From Streptomyces sp. NRRL F-525 (lineage in GTDB: Bacteria > Actinomycetota > Actinomycetes > Streptomycetales > Streptomycetaceae): DNA of 64,000 nt. Each line of letters opens with the position of its first letter. The stretch's first letter is position 1. The stretch covers positions 38,661-102,660 of the forward strand of contig NZ_JNXE01000039.1 of NCBI RefSeq assembly GCF_000716605.1, given 5' to 3'. This document shows, in pieces, positions 1-7,618 of the stretch. A program made the translations under genes and the position numbers. Under the pieces are notes generated by a model, which was given only the letters and a program-made list of their open reading frames with translations, made no database searches and was not told where the DNA came from.

Positions 1-1125
1 GGCCGCGGAGGAGCCGCGCAGCGCCTGCATTCCGCCCTGCCACGCCTCGGCCAGGGTGCGCCCGTCCGCGCCGACGACCCGTTGGGCGATCGGCATGTCC
101 GTGACGTGGAAGCCAGTACCGAAGACGATCGCGTCGACCTCGGCCTCAGTTCCGTCCGCCGCGACGACCGTCGAACCGCGGACCTCGCTCAACCCGCTTG
201 CCACGACGTCGACATTGGGCTGCGCGAGAGCCGGATAGTAGGTGCGGGAGAGCAGGATCCGCTTGCAGCCGATGCGGTAGTCGGGGGTGAGTCTGGCGCG
301 CAGGGCCGGGTCCTTGATGGCACGGGCCATGTTCTTCTTGGCCAACTGCTCCACCAGGACAAGCTCGTTGGGCCGCTTGGTGAACGCCGTGGTCTGCAAC
401 TCCCTTATGCCCCACAGGAGTCCGCGCCGGGCCTGGGTGGTGAAGGGCAGCGCGCGGTGCACGGCGCGTTCGGCGCCGCTGATGGGGCGGTCGACGCGGG
501 GCATCACCCAGGGCGGGGTGCGCTGGAAGAGGGTGAGGCGCTCCACGTCGGGCTGGATCTCCGGCACGATCTGGATCGCGGAGGCGCCGGTGCCGACCAT
601 GGCGACGCGCTTGCCGCGCAGGTCGTAGTCGTGGTCCCAGCGGGCGGAGTGGAAGACCTTGCCGGGGAAGGAGTCGAGCCCCGGGATGTCCGGGATCTTG
701 GGGTCGGACAGCGGGCCGGTGGCGGAGACGACGAGGTCGGCGGAGTAGGAGCCGCCGGTGGTCTCGATGTCCCACCGCAGCCGTTCCGCATCCCAAGTCG
801 CCTTCTTGACCTCGGAGTTGAAGCGGATGTGCGGCCGGATCCGGAAGACGTCCGCGACGTTCTCCAGGTACGCGCGGATGTGCTCCTGCCCGGAGAAGGT
901 GCGCGGCCAGTCCGCGTTCGGCGCGAAGGAGAACGAGTACAGATGGGACGGTACGTCGCAGGCGCAGCCGGGATAGCTGTTGTCCCGCCAGGTCCCGCCC
1001 ACGCTGTCGGCCCGCTCCAGCACGACGAAGTCGGTGACGCCCTCGCGCCGCAGCCGCACCGCGGCCCCCAGCCCGCCGAACCCGGACCCGATCACCGCCA
1101 CCCGCACATGCTCGCGTTCGGTCAT
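1..1125 (-). CDS. Flavin-containing (Baeyer-Villiger-type) monooxygenase, 3' end missing
   Basis: NAD(P)H- and FAD-dependent monooxygenase, probably inserting oxygen into a ketone; the substrate cannot be read from sequence. The first 375 residues are present and the frame runs off the left edge. An N-terminal FAD-binding glycine motif (GSGFGG) is present. The Baeyer-Villiger fingerprint FxGxxxHxxxW is exact at about residues 153-163 (FPGKVFHSARW). A second nucleotide-binding motif, GTGASA, follows. The ATG at 1123-1125 is the natural start. The gene is divergent from a MerR regulator, with a perfect palindrome between them. Family call is strong; substrate is unknown. Confidence 0.88.
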   Translation of the reverse strand, partial: MTEREHVRVAVIGSGFGGLGAAVRLRREGVTDFVVLERADSVGGTWRDNSYPGCACDVPSHLYSFSFAPNADWPRTFSGQEHIRAYLENVADVFRIRPHIRFNSEVKKATWDAERLRWDIETTGGSYSADLVVSATGPLSDPKIPDIPGLDSFPGKVFHSARWDHDYDLRGKRVAMVGTGASAIQIVPEIQPDVERLTLFQRTPPWVMPRVDRPISGAERAVHRALPFTTQARRGLLWGIRELQTTAFTKRPNELVLVEQLAKKNMARAIKDPALRARLTPDYRIGCKRILLSRTYYPALAQPNVDVVASGLSEVRGSTVVAADGTEAEVDAIVFGTGFHVTDMPIAQRVVGADGRTLAEAWQGGMQALRGSSAA

Positions 1126-1155
1126 CCCGTGCCCTTCCCTACGACTCACTCGACC

Positions 1156-1175
1156 GCGCCAGTGAACACTGGCGC
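1156..1175. promoter_or_regulatory. Perfect 9-bp-arm palindrome between monooxygenase and merR genes
   Basis: Arms GCGCCAGTG (1156-1164) and CACTGGCGC (1167-1175) are exact reverse complements around an AA spacer. The site lies 31 bp upstream of the monooxygenase start and 83 bp upstream of the MerR start. It looks like a dimeric repressor operator. Binding by the adjacent MerR protein is inference. Confidence 0.6.
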
Positions 1176-1258
1176 AATCGGAGCGTAGGGCAGCTTCGTA
1201 CTCATGGGTAGGGGTCGGGACGACGAAAGTTACCCGGGGTACGACGTAGGGTGCGGGC

Positions 1259-1942
1259 GTGGCGGAGAAGGCGGAGAAGGCGGAACCGGCGGAGAAGCGC
1301 GAGTACCGCATGGAGGAACTGGCCGAGGAGGCCGGCATCACGGTGCGCACCCTGCGCTTCTACCGCGAGCGCAAACTCATCCACCCGCCGCGCCGGGAGG
1401 GCCGTATCGCCTGGTACGACGAGACGCACCTGGCCCGCCTGCGCACCATCTCGGCGCTGCTGGAGCGCGGCCACACCCTCAACGGCATCGCGGAACTCGC
1501 CGAGGCCTTCGACCACGGCCGCAACGTGGGCGAGTTGCTCGGCCTCGGCGCCCCCACCGAGGAGACCCCGGTCCGGCTCACCCCGGAGGCCCTCGCCGAC
1601 TACTTCGGCGACCAGGCGACCCCGGAGAACTTCGCCGCCTCGCTCGAACTCGGCTACCTCGGCACCGACGGCGGCGAGATCGTCCACATCAGCCGCCGCC
1701 TCCTCGACGTCACGGCCGCCCTGGTCCGCGAGGGCATCCCCCTCGCCGACGTCCTCAGCGCCGGCCGCCGCGTCCGCGCACACACGGACGCCCTGGCCGA
1801 ACTCTTCACCGACCTGGTCGTCTCCGAGGGCCGCACGGCAGAGGACCTGCAACGACTGCGCCCGCTGGCGAAGAGCGTCGTAGAGGCGGAACTGTCGATG
1901 GCGATGGACCGGCGGCTGCAGCAGCGCGATCAGAGGTCGTAG
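1259..1942 (+). CDS. MerR-family transcriptional regulator
   Basis: DNA-binding regulator of 227 residues with a GTG start. The N-terminal winged helix (about residues 17-85) has the typical MerR lead (MEELAEEAGITVRTLRFY). The C-terminal 130 residues carry no metal-binding cysteines, so an organic effector or none is more likely than a metal. It is divergent from the monooxygenase gene, its most likely target. Its 3' end overlaps the convergent xth gene by 13 bp. Confidence 0.88.
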   Translation: MAEKAEKAEPAEKREYRMEELAEEAGITVRTLRFYRERKLIHPPRREGRIAWYDETHLARLRTISALLERGHTLNGIAELAEAFDHGRNVGELLGLGAPTEETPVRLTPEALADYFGDQATPENFAASLELGYLGTDGGEIVHISRRLLDVTAALVREGIPLADVLSAGRRVRAHTDALAELFTDLVVSEGRTAEDLQRLRPLAKSVVEAELSMAMDRRLQQRDQRS

Positions 1943-2733
1943 ACCACCGTCACCGGTGCGTGGTCCGACCAGCGCTCGTCGTGCGTGGCCGCGCGCTCCA
2001 CGTATCCCTTGACCGCCTTGGCGGCGAGGCCGGGCGTCGAGACGTGATAGTCGATGCGCCATCCGCTGTCGTTGTCGAACGCCCGCCCGCGGTAGGACCA
2101 CCAGGAGTACGGCCCCTCGACATCCGGATGCAGGCCGCGCACGACATCGACATACGCCCCGTCCTCCCCGTCGAAGACCTGGCTGAGCCATGCCCTCTCC
2201 TCGGGCAGGAAGCCGGAACTCTTCTGGTTGGCACGCCAGTTCTTGAGGTCGGCGGGCTGGTGGGCGATGTTCCAGTCACCGCAGACGACGACCTCGCGTC
2301 CATCCGCGGCGGCCCGGTCACGCAGCCCCTTCAGATGGACGAGGAACTCGCCCATGAAGCGCACCTTCTCGTCCTGCCGCTCGGTGCCGACCTCACCGGA
2401 GGGCAGATAGAGGCTGGCGACCGTGACACCGGGGAGGTCGACCTCGACGTAACGACCACTCCCGTCGAACTCGGCCGACCCGAAGCCGACTTGAACCCGG
2501 TCCGGCTCGCGGCGGGTGTAGAGGGAGACGCCCGCACGGCCCTTGGCGGCGGCCGGGGCGTGCACGACGTGCCAGCCCTCGGGGGTACGGACGTGCTCCG
2601 GCAGCTGCTGCGGCTCGGCTCGCACCTCCTGCAGGCAGAGCACATCGGCGGAGGTCTCCGCGAGCCACTCCACGAAGCCCTTCTTCGCGGCGGCTCGCAG
2701 TCCGTTCACATTGACAGAGGTCACAGTCAGCAC
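1930..2733 (-). CDS. xth: Exodeoxyribonuclease III
   Basis: AP endonuclease and 3'-5' exonuclease of base-excision repair, 267 residues, the usual length. The endonuclease/exonuclease/phosphatase fold motifs are in order: NVNGLRAA near the N-terminus, LQEVRAE (metal-binding Glu), CGDWNIAH (catalytic Asp and Asn), and the C-terminal WSDHAPV (catalytic His). The GTG start at 2733 was chosen because the protein then opens with LTVTSVNVNG as in the family; the open frame extends 15 codons further without support. Confidence 0.93.
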   Translation of the reverse strand: MLTVTSVNVNGLRAAAKKGFVEWLAETSADVLCLQEVRAEPQQLPEHVRTPEGWHVVHAPAAAKGRAGVSLYTRREPDRVQVGFGSAEFDGSGRYVEVDLPGVTVASLYLPSGEVGTERQDEKVRFMGEFLVHLKGLRDRAAADGREVVVCGDWNIAHQPADLKNWRANQKSSGFLPEERAWLSQVFDGEDGAYVDVVRGLHPDVEGPYSWWSYRGRAFDNDSGWRIDYHVSTPGLAAKAVKGYVERAATHDERWSDHAPVTVVYDL

Positions 2734-2825
2734 CCGGGCACAATACCGGCACACTGGACGGGGTCCGGATTCCCCCACCCAGACCTTCGCAGACCCTCCC
2801 TACGCATAGAAGTACGATACTCGGC

Positions 2826-3302
2826 ATGAATATACGCCCCGTCCCGTTCGACCACCCCGACGCCGTCAAGCTGAACGACCAGGTCCAGGCGGAGTACCAC
2901 GACCGCTACGGCGACGGCGGCGACGCCACGGTCCTGGACCCGTCGGACTTCACCCCACCGAACGGCGTGTACCTCATCGCCTACGACGAGCACGACGACC
3001 CCGTCGCCACCGGCGGCTGGCGCGCCCAGGACGCCAACGGCGAGGGCAACGAGGACGGCGACGCCGAACTCAAGCGCATGTACGTGATCGAACAGTCCCG
3101 CGGCCTGGGCCTCGCCCGCCGCATGCTGGCCGCCCTGGAGGACGACGCCCGCACGGCCGGCCGCACCCGCATGGTCCTGGAGACCGGCACCAAGCAGCCG
3201 GAGGCCATCACCCTCTACACGTCCAGCGGCTACGAGCCCTGCGTGAAGTTCGGCTACTACCGCTTCCACGATGAGAGCCGGTGCTTCGCGAAGGCGCTGT
3301 GA
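2826..3302 (+). CDS. GNAT-family N-acetyltransferase
   Basis: Predicted acetyl-CoA-dependent acetyltransferase of 158 residues. The acetyl-CoA loop (RGLGLARRML, about residues 96-105) and the preceding strand LKRMYVIEQ are clear, and the C-terminal half (YTSSGYEPCVKFGYY) is typical of GNAT enzymes. The ATG start follows the divergent xth promoter region. The substrate is unknown. Confidence 0.85.
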   Translation: MNIRPVPFDHPDAVKLNDQVQAEYHDRYGDGGDATVLDPSDFTPPNGVYLIAYDEHDDPVATGGWRAQDANGEGNEDGDAELKRMYVIEQSRGLGLARRMLAALEDDARTAGRTRMVLETGTKQPEAITLYTSSGYEPCVKFGYYRFHDESRCFAKAL

Positions 3303-3356
3303 GATCTTGCACCTCCCTCGGCGGGGTCGATCAGTGCCCGTGGCCCGCGGAGCAGC

Positions 3357-4094
3357 TCACCGGGATATCTCGGCCGTAGAACCGTAGGAGCGGAAGGACA
3401 CCCGGGCGTCCAGACCGAGGCTGTTCCCCCCGGCCGGGGACGGCAGCCGGAGCACCCTGTCGAGCACCGGCCCCAGCCGACCACAGCCCGAAGTCCCGGG
3501 CGCCGCAAACCGGTTGTCCGCCACCCCGAAGGCAACGACCAACGGCTCCTGCGACACGACGGTCGACGCCTCGGTCTCCTTGAGCACCAGCCGTATCGGA
3601 TCCGCGTCGGTACCGATGGAGCACCCTGACGGCACGGCGGGCCCCGAGAGCCGGAACGTCAGGTCCAGCTCTCCGCGCCGCTCGTCGTTCGACTGGAAGT
3701 CGAAGTAGCCCGCGTACCGGGGCGTGATCGCCAGCGACGCGCCCCGCACCCGCACAGGAACAGCCGTCATCCCGCCGAAGACCTGGCGGAACTCACCGTT
3801 CACGGTGCCCTCCGCGAAGGTGATCGCCATGGCCGCCCTGCCGAGCGACTGATCTATGCGCCCGAGGGTCAGATGCCCGACGGCAGTCATCGCTTCGCAG
3901 CGCCAGGCCGCGGGATCGGCGCCTTCGGGAAGCGCGGAGAGAGCCGGACACGCGCCGAAGTCGGCGCCCCGCGCAACGGCCGTAGCCCCAGCCGCATGGG
4001 CCGGCCCCGCCGCGACGCCCGCCCCCAGAGCCAGAGCGGCCAGCGACACGACAAGACGTCGAACGAGGCGGGCTGTGCGAGGGACACGAAGCAT
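3357..4094 (-). CDS. Secreted protein of unknown function
   Basis: A 245-residue exported protein. The start is the ATG at 4094, preceded by GGAGGT at 4099-4104. A longer frame to 4127 lacks such a site. The N-terminus is a classical signal peptide: basic RTARLVRR, then a hydrophobic alanine-rich core, then a cleavage-like AHA/AG at about residues 33-35. The mature part contains three or four cysteines and resembles a beta-rich wall protein; no family is recognised. It is transcribed divergently from an ArsR-like regulator across a double operator, suggesting repression by that regulator. Confidence 0.72.
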   Translation of the reverse strand: MLRVPRTARLVRRLVVSLAALALGAGVAAGPAHAAGATAVARGADFGACPALSALPEGADPAAWRCEAMTAVGHLTLGRIDQSLGRAAMAITFAEGTVNGEFRQVFGGMTAVPVRVRGASLAITPRYAGYFDFQSNDERRGELDLTFRLSGPAVPSGCSIGTDADPIRLVLKETEASTVVSQEPLVVAFGVADNRFAAPGTSGCGRLGPVLDRVLRLPSPAGGNSLGLDARVSFRSYGSTAEISR

Positions 4095-4176
4095 GGCGAC
4101 CTCCGAATGCAGCGTCGAGTGGATCAAGTGGATCGAGTTGAAGGGGCTTGAAGGAGCGGCTGTCTCCTGCCAGGAT

Positions 4177-4222
4177 TGCAGACTTTTCTCTGCATGGGAA
4201 GATCTGCAGAGAAAAGTCTGCA
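4177..4222. promoter_or_regulatory. Double inverted-repeat operator between secreted protein and ArsR-like regulator
   Basis: Two boxes of the form TGCAGA-N6-TCTGCA lie at 4177-4194 and 4205-4222, in opposite orientation (inner hexamers CTTTTC and GAAAAG). The whole forms a 17-bp perfect inverted repeat with a 10-bp spacer. It ends 24 bp before the regulator start, a position expected for autorepression and control of the divergent gene. Confidence 0.65.
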
Positions 4223-4246
4223 GATGATCGGCTGTAGGCTACCGCC

Positions 4247-4855
4247 GTGAGCGAATCGCAGGAGCCCCCCAAGCCGAACTCCGAGCCGGAACCGGCCCCC
4301 GAATCAGGTGACGCCCGCCGCACGGTCAGCGACCCGGCCGCCTTGAAGGCACTCGCCCATCCCCTGCGCCTGCGGATCCTGCGGCACCTCGGCGTCCACG
4401 GACCGGCGACCTCGACGACCCTCGCCGCCGCCCTCGGCGAGAACACCGGCACCCTCAGCTACCACCTGCGCCGGCTGGAGCAGGGCGGGTTCATCGAGGA
4501 CGCCCCGGACCGTCCCGGCGGACGCGAGCGCTGGTGGCAAGCGGTCCGCGGGCTGGACGTGCGCAGGCCCGCACAGGACGAGATGACGGACGGCGAACGT
4601 GCCGTAGCGAGCACGCTCGACCGGATGAGGATGGAAGAGGACGTCGAACTCGCCCGCCGCTTCATGGAGGAACAGGCGAACTCGAAGGGCTGGATGCGAG
4701 GCTCACGGAGCCTCAGCCATCTCACCGCGGAAGAACTCGACGCCTTCCACGACGCCTACCTGGACCTGCTGGCCCGCTTCGCCCACGGCCCGGAAGACGC
4801 ATCACCCGGGGCCCGCCCCGTCCATCTACGGTGGTTCGGACTCCCAGCGGACTGA
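4247..4855 (+). CDS. ArsR-like winged-helix transcriptional regulator
   Basis: A 202-residue regulator with GTG start. After a proline/glutamate-rich N-terminal stretch of about 25 residues comes a winged helix (about 27-95) with ALAHPLRLRILRHL and the recognition segment NTGTLSYHLRRLEQGGF, typical of the HTH_20/ArsR superfamily. No metal-binding CxC motif is visible. The C-terminal half is helical and of unknown role. The paired operator just upstream makes autorepression likely. Confidence 0.85.
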   Translation: MSESQEPPKPNSEPEPAPESGDARRTVSDPAALKALAHPLRLRILRHLGVHGPATSTTLAAALGENTGTLSYHLRRLEQGGFIEDAPDRPGGRERWWQAVRGLDVRRPAQDEMTDGERAVASTLDRMRMEEDVELARRFMEEQANSKGWMRGSRSLSHLTAEELDAFHDAYLDLLARFAHGPEDASPGARPVHLRWFGLPAD

Positions 4856-5072
4856 ATCCGACCCGCCCCGACCCGAGCCTGGCTCTGAGTGATGGGCTTT
4901 CCACGGTTCCGAATTCCGGATAGATCTCAAGATTTGCGTGAGTCGTTGGGTGTGACGTCACCCAGGTTGTTGCCGGTGAACCAGCGTGGATGGATGGCGC
5001 TCGCGCTCAGGCACTGATTCAGGGAAGCCATTCCCAGTAGTTCCCATTTTCGACTGTTCCGCGGGGCGGGTG

Positions 5073-5399
5073 TCACCGCGTCGAGAACCAACAGATGTTG
5101 ATGTAGTCAGACGGGTCGTCGTGCATCTGCATCTCCCGCTCGATGCGGTGGAGAACCTCTTCACGAGAGAGATCCCAGGGAATTACTTCCTCCCCCTCAC
5201 GAGGGCTGACGTCGCCGACCCGGATACCGCGATCAAGCATGCCGCCAACAAGCCCGACGACTGCTTCCTGCACGTCAGAAACCGGGCTCCCGTCCCCGGC
5301 CACCGTCTCGGCGGCGTCCCAGAGAATGGTGAAGTAGACAGCGGACGTGTCTCCGTATCGCACCAGGTAGTCGAGCTCGGACTCGTAGATCTCATTCAT
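5073..5399 (-). CDS. Small acidic protein, possible orphan immunity protein
   Basis: A 108-residue acidic protein beginning MNEIYESELDYL, with GGAAGG about 7 nt before the ATG. No catalytic motif or signal peptide is visible, and I do not recognise a named family. It lies directly downstream (22 bp) of a frame-broken fragment whose codons read like the end of a larger protein. Small size, acidity and position after a C-terminal remnant fit an orphan immunity gene of a lost polymorphic toxin; this is inference only. Confidence 0.6.
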   Translation of the reverse strand: MNEIYESELDYLVRYGDTSAVYFTILWDAAETVAGDGSPVSDVQEAVVGLVGGMLDRGIRVGDVSPREGEEVIPWDLSREEVLHRIEREMQMHDDPSDYINICWFSTR

Positions 5400-5420
5400 T
5401 GAACTGCCTTCCGCCTGGAC

Positions 5421-5546
5421 TTACTTGGCGTGGTATCGCTTGAATCCGAACTCTTTCATCAGGCCGCCACTTTCCGCATCTCGTCCCGCGTGAGCGGCTT
5501 CCCATCCTTGAAGCCCCCCCGAGTTTGCCGATCTTCCCGGGTCATG
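5421..5546 (-). pseudogene. Frame-broken 3' fragment upstream of the acidic gene
   Basis: On the minus strand, residues GFKDGKPLTRDEMRKV are followed after a frame change by LMKEFGFKRYHAK and a stop at 5421. A run of seven C (5514-5520) precedes the first block, and the frame breaks again near 5460-5466. The two blocks read as one protein end split by indels. The alternative is a very small ORF starting at the ATGA at 5543-5546. Probably the decayed C-terminus of a larger gene. Confidence 0.45.
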
Positions 5547-5760
5547 CGGCTTCGATTACTTCCTTGACGTCCTTGAAGTGCCTGAGGTCTGCGAGACCCT
5601 TGACGGACCTGTGACCGAGAAGTCGTCGTGGCATTCGATCAGGAGGTCAGCGTTGGTGAGCACCCGGGCAATGGCGGTGCGGGTGGGATCGTCCGGGACG
5701 GAGGCCACGAGCCGCAGCCTCTTCCTGCTCGCACGGGTCGATAGTCTGCTTCCAGGCGAC
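5542..5760 (-). pseudogene. Second decayed gene end
   Basis: The minus strand reads RLRLVASVPDDPTRTAIARV and then LTNADLLIECHDD. After one frame shift near 5605-5620 it continues SVKGLADLRHFKDVKEVIEA to a stop at 5542. The codon choice looks coding on both sides of the shift. No start or upstream domain is found, so this is scored as a remnant. No product is recognised. DNA from 5760 to 6017 shows nothing I can call. Confidence 0.4.
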
Positions 5761-6017
5761 CGTGGCGCAGCCCTGGCGTCAGCGGCACCGCCCCGCGGCT
5801 GGGGCCATCGCCTTCGGCGACCTGCCCTCGTTTCGACTCCGTGCCCCTCCAACCGCGTCGCGACCGGTCACAGTGGACCTGGACCGCACCAACCGCCGAG
5901 GCACCGCCGCTCACACCGCAGCCAAACCGCCCATCCCCATCCCACAGCCGAACGACTGCGGCCAACGCTCACCGTCCGCCCCGGCGACCTCGATGGCCTC
6001 GAACCGACCCCAGAAAC

Positions 6018-6058
6018 GACGAAATCCCACCCGATCACTGATCGGGTGGGATTTCGTC
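6018..6058. terminator. Strong hairpin left of the integrated element
   Basis: A 20-bp perfect inverted repeat (left arm 6018-6037, right arm 6039-6058, one central base) with GATCGGGTGGGATTTC in the right arm. It sits just outside the left attachment site, where the original downstream flank of tRNA-Ala would be. It is therefore probably the tRNA's pre-insertion terminator. Confidence 0.7.
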
Positions 6059-6090
6059 AACTACCCCTGAGCGAACCCAAGGACAGCCAT

Positions 6091-6138
6091 TGCGGTGGAC
6101 CTGTGGGGATTTGAACCCCAGACCCCCTCGATGCGAAC
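6091..6138. repeat. Left attachment site (att copy)
   Basis: 48 bp identical to 15787-15834, in direct orientation. It corresponds to the tRNA-Ala 3' part from the anticodon loop through the T arm and five bases beyond. Identity stops immediately outside on both sides, so the edges are sharp. Confidence 0.92.
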
Positions 6139-6220
6139 TACGGGCGGGACGGTCGCTGAGGTCTTCCGGGCCGATCGGAAGGGTGCTGACCGCTCGGGGC
6201 GGTCACCTGAGGTTGGCGCG

Positions 6221-6244
6221 GTTGCTGTACTTCGCTGCTGTACG
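6221..6244 (+). repeat. Left integrase arm-type repeat
   Basis: 24 bp identical to 15718-15741 and in the same orientation. Each copy contains GCTGTAC twice, 13 bp apart. Placement 83 bp inside the left att core and 46 bp inside the right one fits arm-type binding sites of a tyrosine recombinase. Confidence 0.65.
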
Positions 6245-6263
6245 GCAACCTCTGAGGGCAACT

Positions 6264-6527
6264 TCAGGAAGTGGTCGCCATCATGACCACAGCTCCAATC
6301 GCCAATATGACGACGGCACCTACGACCAGTGCGCCTGCCGGCGTCGCAACGAGCGCCACCGCTGTCTTCCCGGCCATGGCAAGGGGCGCCCCCACGGTCG
6401 CCGCACCGTTCTTCAGGGCTGCCCGATTTTCCGGCTTCTTGATCCACTCAGCGATCGCTGAGGCTGCCTCTTCCCCAGCCTTCGTCGCGAACCCTGTGCC
6501 GAGATTGCCAGCCATTGATGTTGACAT
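6264..6527 (-). CDS. Small membrane protein at the left end of the AICE
   Basis: An 87-residue protein. AAGGAGG at 6534-6540 fixes the ATG at 6527. The N-terminal half is polar (GEEAASAIAEWIKKPENRAA). The second half is a long hydrophobic stretch (about residues 50-85) with VGAVVILAIGAVVMM, enough for one or two membrane passes. No family is recognised. It is transcribed towards the left att site as the only gene between it and the non-coding region. A role in pore formation or surface exclusion is possible but unsupported. Confidence 0.65.
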   Translation of the reverse strand: MSTSMAGNLGTGFATKAGEEAASAIAEWIKKPENRAALKNGAATVGAPLAMAGKTAVALVATPAGALVVGAVVILAIGAVVMMATTS

Positions 6528-6743
6528 GTATTGCCTCCTTCAAGCCTCCTCCTTCCCTGAGTTCTTTCGGGTTAAAAAGGAGTGAAGTAGCACAAGGGGC
6601 GTGTGAGAGAGCGCAATTGACGAGGATCAAGTGAGGGATCAAGCAGCGGGCAGAGTGGGGTGCTGCTGACCACCGAACCGACTTCGACCACGCAGAAGCC
6701 ATCCCAACCCGCCCCGAATTCAAGAGAGTTGATCCGAATCGAC

Positions 6744-6757
6744 GTTTCACGTGAAAC
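6744..6757. promoter_or_regulatory. parS: parS-like centromere site
   Basis: Exact palindrome GTTTCACGTGAAAC, the 14-bp core bound by chromosomal ParB in Streptomyces and other bacteria. Its flanks (C before, C after) do not extend the 16-bp form. No parA or parB lies between the att sites. Confidence 0.75.
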
Positions 6758-6984
6758 CACCCATTTGATGATCGCGCCCACGGGTCGGGGGAGAGAGTTT
6801 GAGGTCTGGTGATCTGTGGGGCGAGAGCATGAAAGGGGGCTATTACACTTGATCCAATGGAGAGGGTCATTGATCCTCACCGTGCGAAGCAGGCACTCGG
6901 CCCCCTTTCTTGCTCTCGGAGGGGCCCCGCAGGTCAGCAGACCTTAAAGTCTCGGAGCGACCTCCCCAGCCAGCCACGGTCCTT

Positions 6985-7033
6985 CCCGCCACGGCCCGCA
7001 GCGTCCAACGAAGCCCTCAGCCGTCGCGCACCT
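6985..7033 (+). repeat. Left arm of 49-bp perfect inverted repeat
   Basis: Begins CCCGCCACGGCCCGCAGCG and is the exact reverse complement of 7509-7557. Similarity continues outward as GGTCC plus two mismatches. The repeat encloses 475 bp. Confidence 0.9.
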
Positions 7034-7287
7034 GCTTGTGGGGTCAAAGCGTCTGTTGGTCCGTGCCGGATCATGCAAGTGGACCTGTGGGCAATGCCGT
7101 CTTCCCCCAAGGTCGGGCCTGGTGGTGTGGGTCATGGGTGGGAATCAGGCTCGGTCCGGTGCATCGGCCCTTGGCGGGATCGGAGTGTGAAGCGTGATCA
7201 CCCCGGGGCATCGAAGGTGGCGCGGGGCCGGGGCCGGGCCGGCGCGGGCCGAAGGCAGGAGCGAAGGCCCGAGCCCCGAGCCGCGCG

Positions 7288-7308
7288 CCGGCCCGCAGTG
7301 CGGGCCGG
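7288..7308. repeat. GC-rich hairpin inside the inverted repeat
   Basis: Ten-base perfect arms CCGGCCCGCA and TGCGGGCCGG around a single central G. It is one of several strong stems between the 49-bp arms. Not followed by a T tract, so termination is uncertain. Confidence 0.6.
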
Positions 7309-7508
7309 GGGTGTGTGATCAACGCAGCGACGGTCGAAAGCCGATAGGGACAGCGCGACCGGATGGCCGAAGGGCCAAGAGCCCCCGCCCCTGTCCCGTG
7401 CCGCTGCGGGCCCGCGACCCAAGGGGGTTGAGGCGAAAGCCCTGAGGGGACTGTGAAGCGTGGGATTGCTGAGGAACCTTACGGTTGCTGTCGTGTCCTG
7501 TTATCTCA

Positions 7509-7557
7509 AGGTGCGCGACGGCTGAGGGCTTCGTTGGACGCTGCGGGCCGTGGCGGG
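7509..7557 (-). repeat. Right arm of 49-bp perfect inverted repeat
   Basis: Exact reverse complement of 6985-7033, beginning AGGTGCGCGACGGCTGAGG on the plus strand. Both arms would read identical peptides, which explains matching spurious frames on opposite strands. Confidence 0.9.
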
Positions 7558-7618
7558 CGGGACCAGCCTCCCCCGCCCAACGGGCGGGGCTTGATGAGGT
7601 AGAGAAACCTGTAACAGC

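Larger units (their letters stand above)
6528..7618. other. AICE non-coding segment (about 1.1 kb)
   Basis: No convincing gene is present. Open frames here are short, lack ribosome sites and have unsuitable composition. The left part (6540-6860) is less GC-rich and contains a parS site at 6744-6757. The right part is bounded by a perfect 49-bp inverted repeat (6985-7033 and 7509-7557) and rich in GC hairpins, such as 7288-7308. An 11-bp direct repeat TGTGAAGCGTG occurs at 7186 and 7452. Its likely roles are replication (single-strand origin), transfer locus or regulatory RNA. Confidence 0.6.

Noticed and set aside
6857..7318. 153-codon open frame in the AICE non-coding segment
   Set aside because: No ribosome site, Arg/Pro/Gly-rich low-complexity product, and it runs through one arm of the 49-bp inverted repeat, giving the same peptide on the opposite strand.
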